A stretch of 64,000 nt of DNA from contig NZ_CP109007.1 of NCBI RefSeq assembly GCF_036226665.1, positions 6,882,001 to 6,946,000 on the forward strand. The letters are read 5' to 3'. The notes beneath the pieces are model-generated. The model saw nothing but the letters and a program-made list of their open reading frames with translations. It was not told the origin of the DNA and did no database searches. Below are positions 23,249-31,216 of the stretch, piece after piece. A program made the position numbers and the translations under genes. The stretch's first letter is position 1; each line of letters starts with the position of its first letter. Source of the DNA: Streptomyces sp. NBC_00691. Lineage in GTDB: Bacteria > Actinomycetota > Actinomycetes > Streptomycetales > Streptomycetaceae.

Positions 23249-24634
23249 GTGAAGGGTGAGTTCGACCTGCGGGCGCTGCTCGCCGAGCGCGGTGGCGAGC
23301 GGTACGAGCTCCACGCCCGCCACCTCAACCACCAGCTGCCACGCATGCTCCACACCATCGGCTTCGACAAGGTGTACGAGCGCGCCGAGGGAGCCCATTT
23401 CTGGGACGCCGACGGGGTCGACCACCTCGACATGCTCGCCGGCTTCGGCGTGATGGGTCTCGGACGGCACCACCCCGTCGTCCGCAAGGCCCTCCACGAC
23501 GTCCTGGACGCCCAGCTCGCCGACCTCACCCGGTTCGACTGCCAGCCGCTGCCCGGACTCCTCGCCGAGCGGCTGCTGGCGCACAGCCCGCACCTGGACC
23601 GGGTCTTCTTCGGCAGCAGCGGCACGGAGGCCGTGGAGACCGCCCTCAAGTTCGCCCGGTACGCCACCGGGCGGCCCAGGGTCGTCTACTGCTCCCACGC
23701 CTTCCACGGGCTCACCACCGGCTCCCTCTCCGTCAACGGGGAGAACGGCTTCCGGGACGGCTTCGCCCCGCTGCTGCCCGACACGGCGATCGGGCTCGGT
23801 GACCTCGACGCCCTGGAGCGGGAGCTGCGCAGGGGCGACGTGGCCGCCTTCATCGTCGAGCCCATCCAGGGCAAGGGTGTCCACGAGGCCCCGCCGGGTT
23901 TCCTGCGCGCCGCGCAGGAGCTGCTGCACCGGCACGGGGCGCTGCTCATCGTCGACGAGGTGCAGACCGGCCTCGGCAGGACCGGCGACTTCTACGCCTA
24001 CCAGCACGAGGACGGCGTCGAACCCGACCTGGTCTGCGTCGCCAAGGCGCTCTCCGGCGGCTACGTGCCGGTCGGCGCCACCCTCGGCAAGGACTGGATC
24101 TTCAAGAAGGTCTACTCGTCGATGGACCGGGTCCTGGTCCACTCGGCGAGCTTCGGCTCGAACGCTCAGGCCATGGCGGCCGGGCTCGCCGTCCTCTCGG
24201 TCATGGAGGACGAGGGGACGGTCGCGCACGCCCGCCGGATCGGTGACCTGCTCTCCGGGCGGCTGAAGGAGCTCGTGCCCCGGTACGAGCTGCTCCACGA
24301 GATCCGCGGGCGCGGGCTGATGATCGGGATCGAGTTCGGCCGGCCGTCCTCGCTGGGGCTGCGCGGGCGCTGGACGATGCTCCAGGCGGCCAGGAAGGGC
24401 CTCTTCGCCCAGATGGTCGTCGTCCCGCTGCTCCAGCGGCACCAGATCCTCACCCAGGTCTCCGGGGACCATCTGGAGGTGATCAAGCTGATCCCGCCCC
24501 TGGTCGTCGACGAGGCGGACGTGGACCGGTTCGTCACCGCCTTCACGGCGGTCATGGACGACGCCCACGGCGGCGGCGGGCTGATGTGGGACTTCGGGAA
24601 GACCCTGGTGAAACAGGCCGTCGCACAGCGCTGA
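23249..24634 (+). CDS. hpnO: Class III aminotransferase, hopanoid side-chain (HpnO-like)
   Basis: A 461-residue PLP enzyme. The cofactor lysine lies in 'CVAKALSGGYVPVG', the PLP-phosphate/aromatic region in 'SSGTEAVETALKFAR' and 'SHAFHG', and the ring-nitrogen Asp in 'LLIVDEVQTGLGRTG'. In this context it should aminate ribosylhopane-derived C35 hopanoid to aminobacteriohopanetriol. Work in S. coelicolor assigned this step to the cluster's aminotransferase. GTG 23249 is used; a tiny upstream frame ends at the same GTGA. The ~50 residues before the usual class III N-terminus match the HpnO-like subgroup rather than ornithine transaminases. Confidence 0.88.
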   Translation: MKGEFDLRALLAERGGERYELHARHLNHQLPRMLHTIGFDKVYERAEGAHFWDADGVDHLDMLAGFGVMGLGRHHPVVRKALHDVLDAQLADLTRFDCQPLPGLLAERLLAHSPHLDRVFFGSSGTEAVETALKFARYATGRPRVVYCSHAFHGLTTGSLSVNGENGFRDGFAPLLPDTAIGLGDLDALERELRRGDVAAFIVEPIQGKGVHEAPPGFLRAAQELLHRHGALLIVDEVQTGLGRTGDFYAYQHEDGVEPDLVCVAKALSGGYVPVGATLGKDWIFKKVYSSMDRVLVHSASFGSNAQAMAAGLAVLSVMEDEGTVAHARRIGDLLSGRLKELVPRYELLHEIRGRGLMIGIEFGRPSSLGLRGRWTMLQAARKGLFAQMVVVPLLQRHQILTQVSGDHLEVIKLIPPLVVDEADVDRFVTAFTAVMDDAHGGGGLMWDFGKTLVKQAVAQR

Positions 24635-24652
24635 CCGTATGGCCCCGGGCTT

Positions 24653-24687
24653 TTGCCTCTGAGGCAAGAAACTTGCCTCAGAGGCAC
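24653..24687. promoter_or_regulatory. Nested palindromic operator upstream of the XRE-cupin gene
   Basis: Two 15-bp palindromes, TTGCCTCTGAGGCAA (24653-24667) and TTGCCTCAGAGGCAC (24673-24687), have centres exactly 20 bp apart. Together they also form one larger palindrome (15-bp perfect arms 24654-24668 and 24672-24686 around AAA). The site lies 20 bp before the ATG of the XRE-cupin regulator, the obvious candidate to bind it. Confidence 0.7.
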
Positions 24688-24707
24688 GATCCTGGCGGAA
24701 TGGACGC

Positions 24708-25367
24708 ATGGACCACGTCCCCGGGGAGACCTCCCCGGACCCCGTCACTCCGGCCCCCGGCGCCCCTGGCGCCGCCGGCCCCGACGTCCTGCCGGACGTC
24801 GCCCCGCAGCTGCGGGCCCTGCGCCGCCGCCGGGGACTCACCCTGGAGGCCGCCGCCCAGCGGGCCGGCCTCTCGCCGGCCCACCTCTCGCGCCTGGAGA
24901 CGGGGAACCGGCAGCCCTCGCTCCCGATGCTGCTCGCCCTCGCCCGTATCTACGGTACGACGGTCTCCGAGCTGCTCGGCGAGACGCCCCCCGAACGCGA
25001 CCCCGTCGTCCGCGCCGGGCGTTCCGAGCCCGTCGAGGCCGACGGCTGGATCTACCGCCAGGCGGGCGGCGCCGGGCGCGCCCTGCAGTGCCTGCGGGTC
25101 CATGTGCCGTACGCCACCCGGGGCGACATCGTGCGTGTCCACCCCGGCGAGGAGTGGATCCACGTCCTGTCGGGCCGGGTGCGGCTCGCGCTCGGCGAGG
25201 CCGTCCACGTCCTCGATCCCGGGGACAGCGCGCACTTCGACTCGTTCACCCCGCACCGGATCGGAGCGGCGACCCCCGGCGGGGCCGAGCTGCTCTTCGT
25301 CCACACCCTGTTGCAGAGCCCCGTCGCCGAGCTGTGTCTCGGCGACGGAACACCGCACCGGCTTTGA
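24708..25367 (+). CDS. XRE-family HTH regulator with C-terminal cupin sensor
   Basis: A 219-residue regulator. An acidic/Pro-rich N-tail (1-28) precedes an HTH_3 domain (about 33-88: 'LRALRRRRGLTLEAAAQRAG', 'SPAHLSRLETGNRQPS') and a cupin_2 domain (about 130-205: 'HPGEEWIHVLSGRVRL', 'LDPGDSAHFDSF'). Such proteins bind DNA as dimers and sense a small ligand in the cupin barrel. The double palindrome directly upstream suggests autoregulation. In S. coelicolor an equivalent gene closes the hopanoid cluster, but whether it regulates hopanoid genes is unknown; no copy of the palindrome was seen near hpnC. Confidence 0.88.
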   Translation: MDHVPGETSPDPVTPAPGAPGAAGPDVLPDVAPQLRALRRRRGLTLEAAAQRAGLSPAHLSRLETGNRQPSLPMLLALARIYGTTVSELLGETPPERDPVVRAGRSEPVEADGWIYRQAGGAGRALQCLRVHVPYATRGDIVRVHPGEEWIHVLSGRVRLALGEAVHVLDPGDSAHFDSFTPHRIGAATPGGAELLFVHTLLQSPVAELCLGDGTPHRL

Positions 25368-25401
25368 TCCCGCGTACTTCCTTCGACAGAAAAGGGCCGA
25401 G

Positions 25402-25557
25402 ATGTCCGAGAAGTCACGATCCGTCACCGGTGAAGAGCGAGGTGAGGGCAAGTTCCCCAAGGGCCTCGTCCTGCGCCTCTTCGCCTATCTGGTCGCCGGG
25501 CACCTCTTCGCCGGCTTCCTCTATCTGCTCTTCATGCTCGGCGGGCAGAACCAGTAG
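25402..25557 (+). CDS. Small single-span membrane protein (DUF6126-like)
   Basis: 51 residues: a charged N-terminal half (MSEKSRSVTGEERGEGK) and one hydrophobic segment 'LRLFAYLVAGHLFAGFLYLL' (about 25-44) with a central GH pair, ending GGQNQ. The ATG at 25402 follows AAAAGGGCC. It lies 34 bp after the XRE-cupin gene. The same pair, regulator plus small hydrophobic protein, ends the S. coelicolor hopanoid cluster as I remember it. The DUF6126 name is from memory. Function unknown; it may be controlled by, or signal to, the cupin regulator. Confidence 0.7.
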   Translation: MSEKSRSVTGEERGEGKFPKGLVLRLFAYLVAGHLFAGFLYLLFMLGGQNQ

Positions 25558-25562
25558 GTCCC

Positions 25563-25580
25563 GCTCACGCCTCCGTGAGC
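25563..25580. terminator. Hairpin at the junction of convergent genes
   Basis: GCTCACG (25563-25569) pairs with CGTGAGC (25574-25580) around a CCTC loop. It starts six bases after the small membrane protein and overlaps the last codons of the convergent phosphatase, so it could terminate transcription from the hopanoid side. Confidence 0.45.
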
Positions 25581-26386
25581 AGCCGCTCGCGGAGGCGCTC
25601 GCGGGTCTCCGGAGACAGCTTCAGGCCGTCCGAGAGGTAGGCGTCCACCGAGCCCCAGGTCGCCTCGATCATCTCGAAGGCGCCCCGCAGGTACTCCACC
25701 CGCGCGTCGAACAGCGGGCTCAGCAGCTCCATCACCTCGGGCGACATCGCGTCCGGGGCGGTGGAGCTGCGGCGCACCTTGTAGCGGCGGTGCGGGGCGT
25801 TCGACTTCACGTAGTCGGCCTCGATCGCCTCCCGCTCGACCCCGACGGCCAGCAGGGTGATCGCGATGGAGAGCCCGGCGCGGTCCTTGCCGGCCGCGCA
25901 GTGCATCAGGGCGGGAAGGCTGTCCTCGGCCAGGGAGTGCAGGATCCGGCTGTGCTCATCGGTCCGCTCGACCACCATCTTCCGGTACGAGTCGGACATT
26001 CGGTCCGCGGCCTTGCCGTCGCCGAGGATCTCCCGAAGCTGCTCGATGTCGCCGTCGCGGACCAGCTTCCAGAACTCCTTGCCGTCGGCCGGGTCGTTGA
26101 GGGGTATGTTCACGTTCCGCACGCCCGGAAGATCGACGTCCGGCCCCTCGATCTTCCGGTCGGCGAGGTTCCGGAAGTCGAAGACCGTGTGCAGTCCGAG
26201 CGAGTCGAGGAAGGTGACGTCCTCCTCGGTGGCATGGGCGAGGTGGCCGCTGCGGAAGAGGCGGCCCGGGTGCACGGCGCGCCCGTCCGTCGTCGGCAGG
26301 CCGCCCACGTCCCGGAAGTTGCGGACCTCGGCCAGCTCGGGCTCGTTCGCTTCGATGGGCGGGACCTGCGGCAGCTGCTGCGTCAC
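25565..26386 (-). CDS. Tyrosine-protein phosphatase (dual-specificity-like, Y_phosphatase3 family)
   Basis: 273 residues. The P-loop 'HCAAGKDRAG' (162-171) supplies the nucleophile Cys163 and phosphate-binding Arg169 of the CX5R motif. The N-terminal 'EVRNFRDVGGLPTTDGRAVHPGRLFRSG' region is typical of the MptpB/Y_phosphatase3 family, which also includes phosphoinositide-active members. The C-terminal helical half (about 205-273) is a lid-like region. No signal peptide, so it is cytoplasmic unless exported by another route. Monocistronic and convergent with the hopanoid operon. Confidence 0.9.
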   Translation of the reverse strand: MTQQLPQVPPIEANEPELAEVRNFRDVGGLPTTDGRAVHPGRLFRSGHLAHATEEDVTFLDSLGLHTVFDFRNLADRKIEGPDVDLPGVRNVNIPLNDPADGKEFWKLVRDGDIEQLREILGDGKAADRMSDSYRKMVVERTDEHSRILHSLAEDSLPALMHCAAGKDRAGLSIAITLLAVGVEREAIEADYVKSNAPHRRYKVRRSSTAPDAMSPEVMELLSPLFDARVEYLRGAFEMIEATWGSVDAYLSDGLKLSPETRERLRERLLTEA

Positions 26387-26751
26387 GGATGCTCCTGATG
26401 GGTCGACGTTCGGGTGCCCGATGCGAGATCGGTTCCGAGGGCAATCATCCCGGTGGGGACGCGATGGCGCACCCCCCTGGACGGGAATGGGTGATCTGTC
26501 CGAATTGGGCTTTTGTGTATAACGCGCCCTGTTTACAGGCGAGATGAGCCCAGGTGCGTGAGCAGGGTCATAGAAGTGACGGATCGTGGCCGACGGGCCC
26601 GGTCAATTGCCGTACGTGAAAAGGAGATCGAAGGTCCGTCATCCACGGAGGGTGACCGGAATTCCGGGTGAAAGGCCGTACGGGGAAAGTCGGAAGAAAT
26701 CCGTGGCTTGTTCGCCCCGACCCCGCTCGTCTAGCGTCACCGTCAATCCGG
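26387..26751 (+). other. Long upstream region of the M23 peptidase gene
   Basis: About 365 bp with no supported gene. A short AT-richer patch at 26505-26525 contains TGTATAAC. The short palindrome-like CCTGTTTACAGG lies at 26528-26539. The best promoter candidate is at 26708-26737, just upstream of the riboswitch. Confidence 0.4.
26708..26737 (+). promoter_or_regulatory. Candidate promoter upstream of the c-di-AMP riboswitch
   Basis: TTGTTC (26708-26713) and TAGCGT (26732-26737) are separated by 18 bp and resemble a Streptomyces housekeeping promoter. Transcription would start around 26744, a few bases before the riboswitch aptamer, which supports the assignment. Confidence 0.45.
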
Positions 26752-26921
26752 TCGGACCGCCGAATCCTGCCACCGTCCGGAATTCCACTCATCCCATGCG
26801 TGGCAGGAGCGGGGGACCCAGGAAGTACGCCGGTCCCGCGACGCAGGACGGCTCGGGGTGAAGCCGCGTGAGAGCGCGGCCGGACATCTCCAGTCCGAAC
26901 CCGACAGCTCACCTCGTAGGC
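26752..26921 (+). promoter_or_regulatory. Cyclic di-AMP riboswitch (ydaO/yuaA class)
   Basis: The conserved blocks of the actinobacterial ydaO aptamer appear in order: CCGCCGAATCCTGCC (26757-26771), GGCAGGAGCGGGGGACCCA (26802-26820), CGGGGTGAAGCCGCG (26854-26868), and the 3' block GACAGCTCACCTCGTAGGCG (26903-26922). It ends about 18 bp before the M23 peptidase start. In Streptomyces this riboswitch sits in front of cell-wall hydrolase and Rpf genes and turns expression off when c-di-AMP is high. Confidence 0.92.
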
Positions 26922-26939
26922 GCCGGAGAGGAATTCGCC

Positions 26940-27914
26940 ATGCCCGCGAAGGGTAAGCACCGCCGCATCAAGTCCAACCGCCTCACCCGCGGAATCGCCG
27001 CCGCCGGTACGGGAGGCGCCGTCGTCGCCCTCCCGCTCCTCGGTGCCACCGGCGCCCACGCCGCCGAGCAGGCCGCCCCGGCCTCCGCTCCCGGCCAGGC
27101 CGTCACCGCCGCCGCCAAGGCCCCGGCCGTCGCCGAGGCCGCGCCCGCCGCCAAGGCCGCGCCCACGACGTACTCCGTCGTGCGGGGTGACTACCTCTCG
27201 AAGATCGCCGCCGAGCACCACCTCGCCGGCGGCTGGCAGAAGCTGTACGCGGACAACCGTCAGGTCGTCGGGGAGAACCCCTCCCTCATCCTGCCGGGCA
27301 TGAAGCTCACCCTCGGCGCCAAGAGCACCGCCAAGGCCGCCGCGCCGAAGAGTGCCGCGCCCAAGGCCGCCCCCGAGAGCTCCGCGAAGAACGGCGACAC
27401 CTCGCGCGCCTCCCGGAGCAGCGAGCGCTCCTCCGCCCCGGCCGCGAGCACCCCGTCCGCGGACGCCTCCGCCTCGCAGTCCTCGAAGTCCGGCGCCTCG
27501 ACCTCCGCCTCCGGCTGGGTCGCCCCGGTCAGCGGCGGCATGTCCACCCCGTACCGCGCCTCCGGCTCCATGTGGTCCTCCGGCTACCACACCGGTGTCG
27601 ACTTCATGGCCTCCACCGGCACCACGGTCGTCGCGGTCGGCCCCGGCACCGTGTACTCCGCGGGCGACGGCGGCGCGTACGGCAACCAGGTCGTCATCCA
27701 GCACGCCGACGGCACCTTCTCGCAGTACGCCCACCTCTCCTCGATCTCCGTCTCCGCCGGCCAGACCGTGAGCGGCGGAGAGCAGATCGGCCTCTCCGGC
27801 GCGACCGGCAACGTCACCGGACCGCACCTGCACTTCGAGATGCGCACCGGTCCGGAGTACGGCTCCGACATCGACCCGATCTCCACCCTGCGTCAGCACG
27901 GCGTGAACATCTGA
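26940..27914 (+). CDS. Secreted LysM-M23 peptidoglycan endopeptidase
   Basis: 324 residues. A basic N-region and hydrophobic core with cleavage near 'GAHA-AEQ' (about residue 41) form a signal peptide. An Ala-rich linker is followed by a LysM domain (about 76-126: 'TYSVVRGDYLSKIAAEH'), a Ser/Ala-rich linker (about 130-200) and a lysostaphin-type M23 domain (about 205-320). The zinc site is 'GYHTGVDF' (His, Asp) plus 'HLHFEM'. It should bind wall glycan and cut peptide cross-links during growth or germination. The ATG at 26940 has GGAGAGG at proper spacing. Expression is expected to be governed by the c-di-AMP riboswitch directly upstream. Confidence 0.93.
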   Translation: MPAKGKHRRIKSNRLTRGIAAAGTGGAVVALPLLGATGAHAAEQAAPASAPGQAVTAAAKAPAVAEAAPAAKAAPTTYSVVRGDYLSKIAAEHHLAGGWQKLYADNRQVVGENPSLILPGMKLTLGAKSTAKAAAPKSAAPKAAPESSAKNGDTSRASRSSERSSAPAASTPSADASASQSSKSGASTSASGWVAPVSGGMSTPYRASGSMWSSGYHTGVDFMASTGTTVVAVGPGTVYSAGDGGAYGNQVVIQHADGTFSQYAHLSSISVSAGQTVSGGEQIGLSGATGNVTGPHLHFEMRTGPEYGSDIDPISTLRQHGVNI

Positions 27915-27930
27915 CGCCCCGTCGTCACCA

Positions 27931-27960
27931 GGAGGCCCGGCACCCACGTGCCGGGCCTCC
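27931..27960 (+). terminator. Hairpin terminator after the M23 peptidase
   Basis: A perfect 13-bp stem (27931-27943 with 27948-27960, GGAGGCCCGGCAC type) closes a CCAC loop 16 bp after the stop codon. The U-tract is weak, as is common in Streptomyces. Confidence 0.75.
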
Positions 27961-28077
27961 GGCGTGTTCCGGGTCTATTCCGGCTTGGCGAATTCTTTAT
28001 CGGTGGCATATGTCACCCGACGTCAACCCCTCCTTACGGTCGCGTAGGTCACATCCGAAAGGGAAGGATGTGCTCCC

Positions 28078-28872
28078 GTGGCAGACGATTCGAGATCAAG
28101 AGACACGCACGCATTCGGGTCGTACGCGGCGATCGGTGACAGCTTCACCGAGGGCGTCGGAGACCCCGGGCCCGACGGGACGTACGTCGGCTGGGCGGAC
28201 CGCTTCGCGGTGCTGCTCGCCGACCAGCTGCCGGAGCACGACGCCTTCCGCTACGCCAACCTGGCCGTACGCGGGCGCCTCCTCGACCAGATCGTGGCGG
28301 AACAGGTCCCCCGGGCGAAGGAACTCGCCCCCGACCTGGTGACCTTCTGCGCCGGAGGGAACGACATCATCCGCCCCGGCACGGACCCCGACGAGGTCGC
28401 CGAGCGCTTCGAGCGCGCCGTGGCCGACCTGACCTCCGCCGTCGGCACCGTGATGGTGACCACCGGCTTCGACACGCGCGGCGTCGCGCTCCTCAAGCAC
28501 CTGCGCGGCAAGATCGCCACGTACAACGGGCACGTCCGGGCCGTCGCGGACCGCTACGGCTGCCCGGTCCTCGACCTCTGGTCCCTGAAGTCCGTGCAGG
28601 ACCGGCGAGCCTGGGACGACGACCGGCTGCACCTCTCGTCGGACGGCCACACCCGGGTCGCCCTGCGCGCCGCCCAGGTCCTCGGCATGCCGGTGCCGGC
28701 CGACCCGGACCAGGAGTGGCCGCCGGTGCCCCCGCGCGGCACGCTCGAGGTGCGCCGCGACGACATCCACTGGGCCAGGGAGTACCTCGTGCCCTGGATC
28801 GGGCGGCGACTGCGCGGCGAGAGCTCCGGCGACCACGTCGAGGCGAAGCGCCCCGACCTCATGCCCCTGTAG
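28078..28872 (+). CDS. SGNH/GDSL hydrolase family protein
   Basis: A 264-residue esterase/lipase-like enzyme with block I 'AIGDSFTEG' (nucleophile Ser22), block II Gly in 'NLAVRGRLL', block III 'GGND' (94-97) and block V 'DRLHLSSDGH' with the catalytic Asp-x-x-His arrangement. No signal peptide, so it is probably cytoplasmic. The start is GTG 28078. Its last 14 bp overlap the convergent STM4011-type gene. The substrate is unknown; family members hydrolyse acyl or acetyl esters. Confidence 0.88.
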   Translation: MADDSRSRDTHAFGSYAAIGDSFTEGVGDPGPDGTYVGWADRFAVLLADQLPEHDAFRYANLAVRGRLLDQIVAEQVPRAKELAPDLVTFCAGGNDIIRPGTDPDEVAERFERAVADLTSAVGTVMVTTGFDTRGVALLKHLRGKIATYNGHVRAVADRYGCPVLDLWSLKSVQDRRAWDDDRLHLSSDGHTRVALRAAQVLGMPVPADPDQEWPPVPPRGTLEVRRDDIHWAREYLVPWIGRRLRGESSGDHVEAKRPDLMPL

Positions 28873-29869
28873 TTCCGGGCAGGGCCGGCGGGCGGACGAC
28901 GGCGGGGATCCGCTCCAGGACCCCGCCGGCGAACACGTCGTACAGCGGCAGCGTCTCCAGATGGACGTAGCCGATGTGACAGTCGCAGACGGCGAGGGGG
29001 CAGGCACGGGGGCGGAGGGCGGCGCGGTACGAGCCGTCGTACAGGTTCCCCAGCTCGGCCTTGACGAAATGGCAGCGCCGGACCGTTCCCTCGCCGTCCA
29101 CCGAGATCACCGACTCCCCGGTCCGGCACGGCAGCCCCGCCGAGCGGTGCGGCTGGCGGCTGTAGGGGAAGAGGGGGTCGATCCGCGTCCACACCGCGGC
29201 CTCCGCGTCGGTGTACGCGTGCCCCTCCGCCGCGTTCACCCAGAGGTAGACGTGTGACGGCAGCGCGGCCCGCAGCCGCCGGGCGTGCTCCGTGTGCTCC
29301 GGAAGCCCGACGACGCCGACGCTGAAGCGGATGCCCCGCTCCGCCAGCTCCCCGCACCTGGCGAGGAAGCGCTCGTACGGCGTCTGCCCCGGGTGGTACG
29401 TGCACCAGAGCGCCACGCTCTCCCGGTCCGCCTCCGCCAGCCAGTCGGTACGGCAGCTCAGGTTCGTCTGGATCGCCACCCGCTCCACATGGGGGAGCCG
29501 GGACAGCTCGACGAGCGCCCGCCGGTACCAGGAGCGGACCAGGCCCTCGCCCCACGGGGTGAAGAGGACGCGAAGCCGGTCCCCGGTCTGCCCGGCGGCC
29601 CACCCGGTGAACCGTTCGAGCGCCGCTCGGTCCGCGCGGAGCTGCTCCCGGCTGTCCCGGCGCTTGGCGAACGGGCAGTACGGACAGTCGAAGTCGCAGG
29701 AGGAGAGCGGCCCGCGGTAGAGCAGGGTCAGGTCCATGCCCGGGTCGACGACCGGGAGCGGGTCAGGGAGCCGGGCCGGGATCAGGCCCGGTCCCGATGG
29801 CGAGCCCGGGTGGGGGTGTGGGCGCGGGTGCGGGTGCGGGTCGGGGAGTGGTGCGGGTGTCAGGTCCAT
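28859..29869 (-). CDS. STM4011-family radical SAM protein
   Basis: 336 residues from ATG 29869. The radical SAM cluster ligands are Cys58, Cys62 and Cys65 ('CDFDCPYC'), and further cysteines in 'PLAVCDCHIG' near the C-terminus could bind a second cluster. The first ~44 residues are a low-complexity Pro/His extension. Its opening MDLT is repeated at residues 45-48, where ATG 29737 is an alternative start giving 292 residues. Last gene of the minus-strand STM4011-STM4015 set, 9 bp after the STM4012-type gene. The reaction is unknown; the family is defined only by this conserved neighbourhood. Confidence 0.8.
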   Translation of the reverse strand: MDLTPAPLPDPHPHPRPHPHPGSPSGPGLIPARLPDPLPVVDPGMDLTLLYRGPLSSCDFDCPYCPFAKRRDSREQLRADRAALERFTGWAAGQTGDRLRVLFTPWGEGLVRSWYRRALVELSRLPHVERVAIQTNLSCRTDWLAEADRESVALWCTYHPGQTPYERFLARCGELAERGIRFSVGVVGLPEHTEHARRLRAALPSHVYLWVNAAEGHAYTDAEAAVWTRIDPLFPYSRQPHRSAGLPCRTGESVISVDGEGTVRRCHFVKAELGNLYDGSYRAALRPRACPLAVCDCHIGYVHLETLPLYDVFAGGVLERIPAVVRPPALPGTTGA

Positions 29870-29878
29870 GGCCGCCGC

Positions 29879-31216
29879 CTACTTCGGCTCGTACGCGGCC
29901 ATCGCGGCCCGCACCGAGGGGGAGAAGAGCTCCGGGCCGAGGCCGTCCGAGTGGGCCAGGCCCTCCGGGGACAGCCGGAGCAGCCCGGACGGTGCCTCCT
30001 CGTCCAGCCAGCCGAGGGCCTCGAACCGGGCGAGCTCCGCCGGGAAGTCCGCGAACGGAGACGCGCCGAACCGCTCCTCGTACCCGGCGACCGGCATGCC
30101 CTCGGCCTGGAGCAGCGACTGGAGCAGATGGCGCCGCCTGGCCTCCCCGGCGTCGACCCACCGGCCGACCTCGGCCCGCGAGAAGTCCGCGGCCTCCGTG
30201 TAGGCGTCGATGATCGTACGGATCTCCCGCATGTCGACGGCGTAGTCGAAGGAGTAGTGGAGGGCCGAGGTGTACGAGCGGGCCCCGCAGCCCAGGCCGA
30301 TCATCCCGTCGGTCTGGCAGGCGTAGTCGTCGGGACCGAGCGGTGCGGCGTCGGTCCGGCGGAACATCCGCATCGACACCTGCTCGTAGCCCCGCGCCAG
30401 GAGATGGTCCCGGCCGAACCGGTAGAGCCGCAGCCGCTGCTCGTCCCACTCCCGGTCGGCAGCGGGGGAGATCCGGCCGAGGCCGGTGAGCGGCCGCACG
30501 TACAGCGGATAGAGGTACAGCTCCTCGGGGCGCCAGGCGTGGGCGGCGTCCAGCGAGGAACGCCAGGACTCCTCGGTCTGGCCGTCGATACCGTAGATCA
30601 GGTCGATGTTGAGCACGGGCACGCCGGTCTCCCGGATCCGGCCGAGGGCCGATTCGACGTCGGCGCGGCGCTGCGGCCGGACGGCTGCCCGCGCCTCGGC
30701 CTCCACGAAGCTCTGCACCCCGATGCTGAGCCGGGTCGCGCCCCGCTCGGCGAGCAGGGCGAGGCGGTCGGCGGTCGCCGTCGCGGGGGAGGTCTCCACG
30801 GACAGCGGCACCGCCCGCAGATCCACGCCCATCCGCTTCTCGGCGATGTCGCAGAGCCGCTCCAGCTCGTCGGCGGTGAGGAAGGTGGGCGTGCCGCCGC
30901 CGAACGCGGCCGTCGCGAACCGCACCGGGCCCCGGTCGCCGAGGGCCTCGCGGACGGCCGTGGCCTGGCGGTCCAGCGCGTCGAGATAACGCGTGGTCAG
31001 CTCGTCGGGGGCGCCGATCCGGGTGAAGAGATTGCAGAAGCCGCAGCGGACCTCGCAGAACGGTATGTGCGCGTAGAGGGAGAGCGCGTCCTTCGGCTCG
31101 TCCCGCCAGAGCGCGGCGAGCGAGGGCGCGGGGTCGGGGAGCGGCCGGTACGCCGTCTTGTGCGGGTAGGCGTAGACATAGCTCCGGTACGGACGCGGGG
31201 CGGCGCTGTCGCTCAT
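29879..31216 (-). CDS. STM4012-family radical SAM protein (HemN-like)
   Basis: A 445-residue radical SAM enzyme with Cys54, Cys58 and Cys61 ('FCEVRCGFCNLF'), 'AAFGGGTPTFL' for SAM binding, and 'RLSIGVQSF' and 'NIDLIYGIDGQT' as in coproporphyrinogen dehydrogenase/heme chaperone HemN/HemW relatives. The C-terminal HemN_C-like domain (about 330-440) is present. A true HemN function is unlikely, because it sits in a conserved set with a second radical SAM protein, a phosphatase-like hydrolase and an ATP-grasp-like protein. The start overlaps the STM4013-type stop by 4 bp. Confidence 0.83.
   Translation of the reverse strand: MSDSAAPRPYRSYVYAYPHKTAYRPLPDPAPSLAALWRDEPKDALSLYAHIPFCEVRCGFCNLFTRIGAPDELTTRYLDALDRQATAVREALGDRGPVRFATAAFGGGTPTFLTADELERLCDIAEKRMGVDLRAVPLSVETSPATATADRLALLAERGATRLSIGVQSFVEAEARAAVRPQRRADVESALGRIRETGVPVLNIDLIYGIDGQTEESWRSSLDAAHAWRPEELYLYPLYVRPLTGLGRISPAADREWDEQRLRLYRFGRDHLLARGYEQVSMRMFRRTDAAPLGPDDYACQTDGMIGLGCGARSYTSALHYSFDYAVDMREIRTIIDAYTEAADFSRAEVGRWVDAGEARRRHLLQSLLQAEGMPVAGYEERFGASPFADFPAELARFEALGWLDEEAPSGLLRLSPEGLAHSDGLGPELFSPSVRAAMAAYEPK

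Noticed and set aside
26487..26522. Eleven-codon ORF in the leader of the M23 peptidase gene
   Set aside because: Poor ribosome site and no downstream coupling; the riboswitch explains the region better.
29879..31216. Calling the STM4012-type gene hemN/hemW
   Set aside because: The fold is HemN-like, but the conserved cluster context and a second radical SAM gene make a haem-pathway role unlikely.
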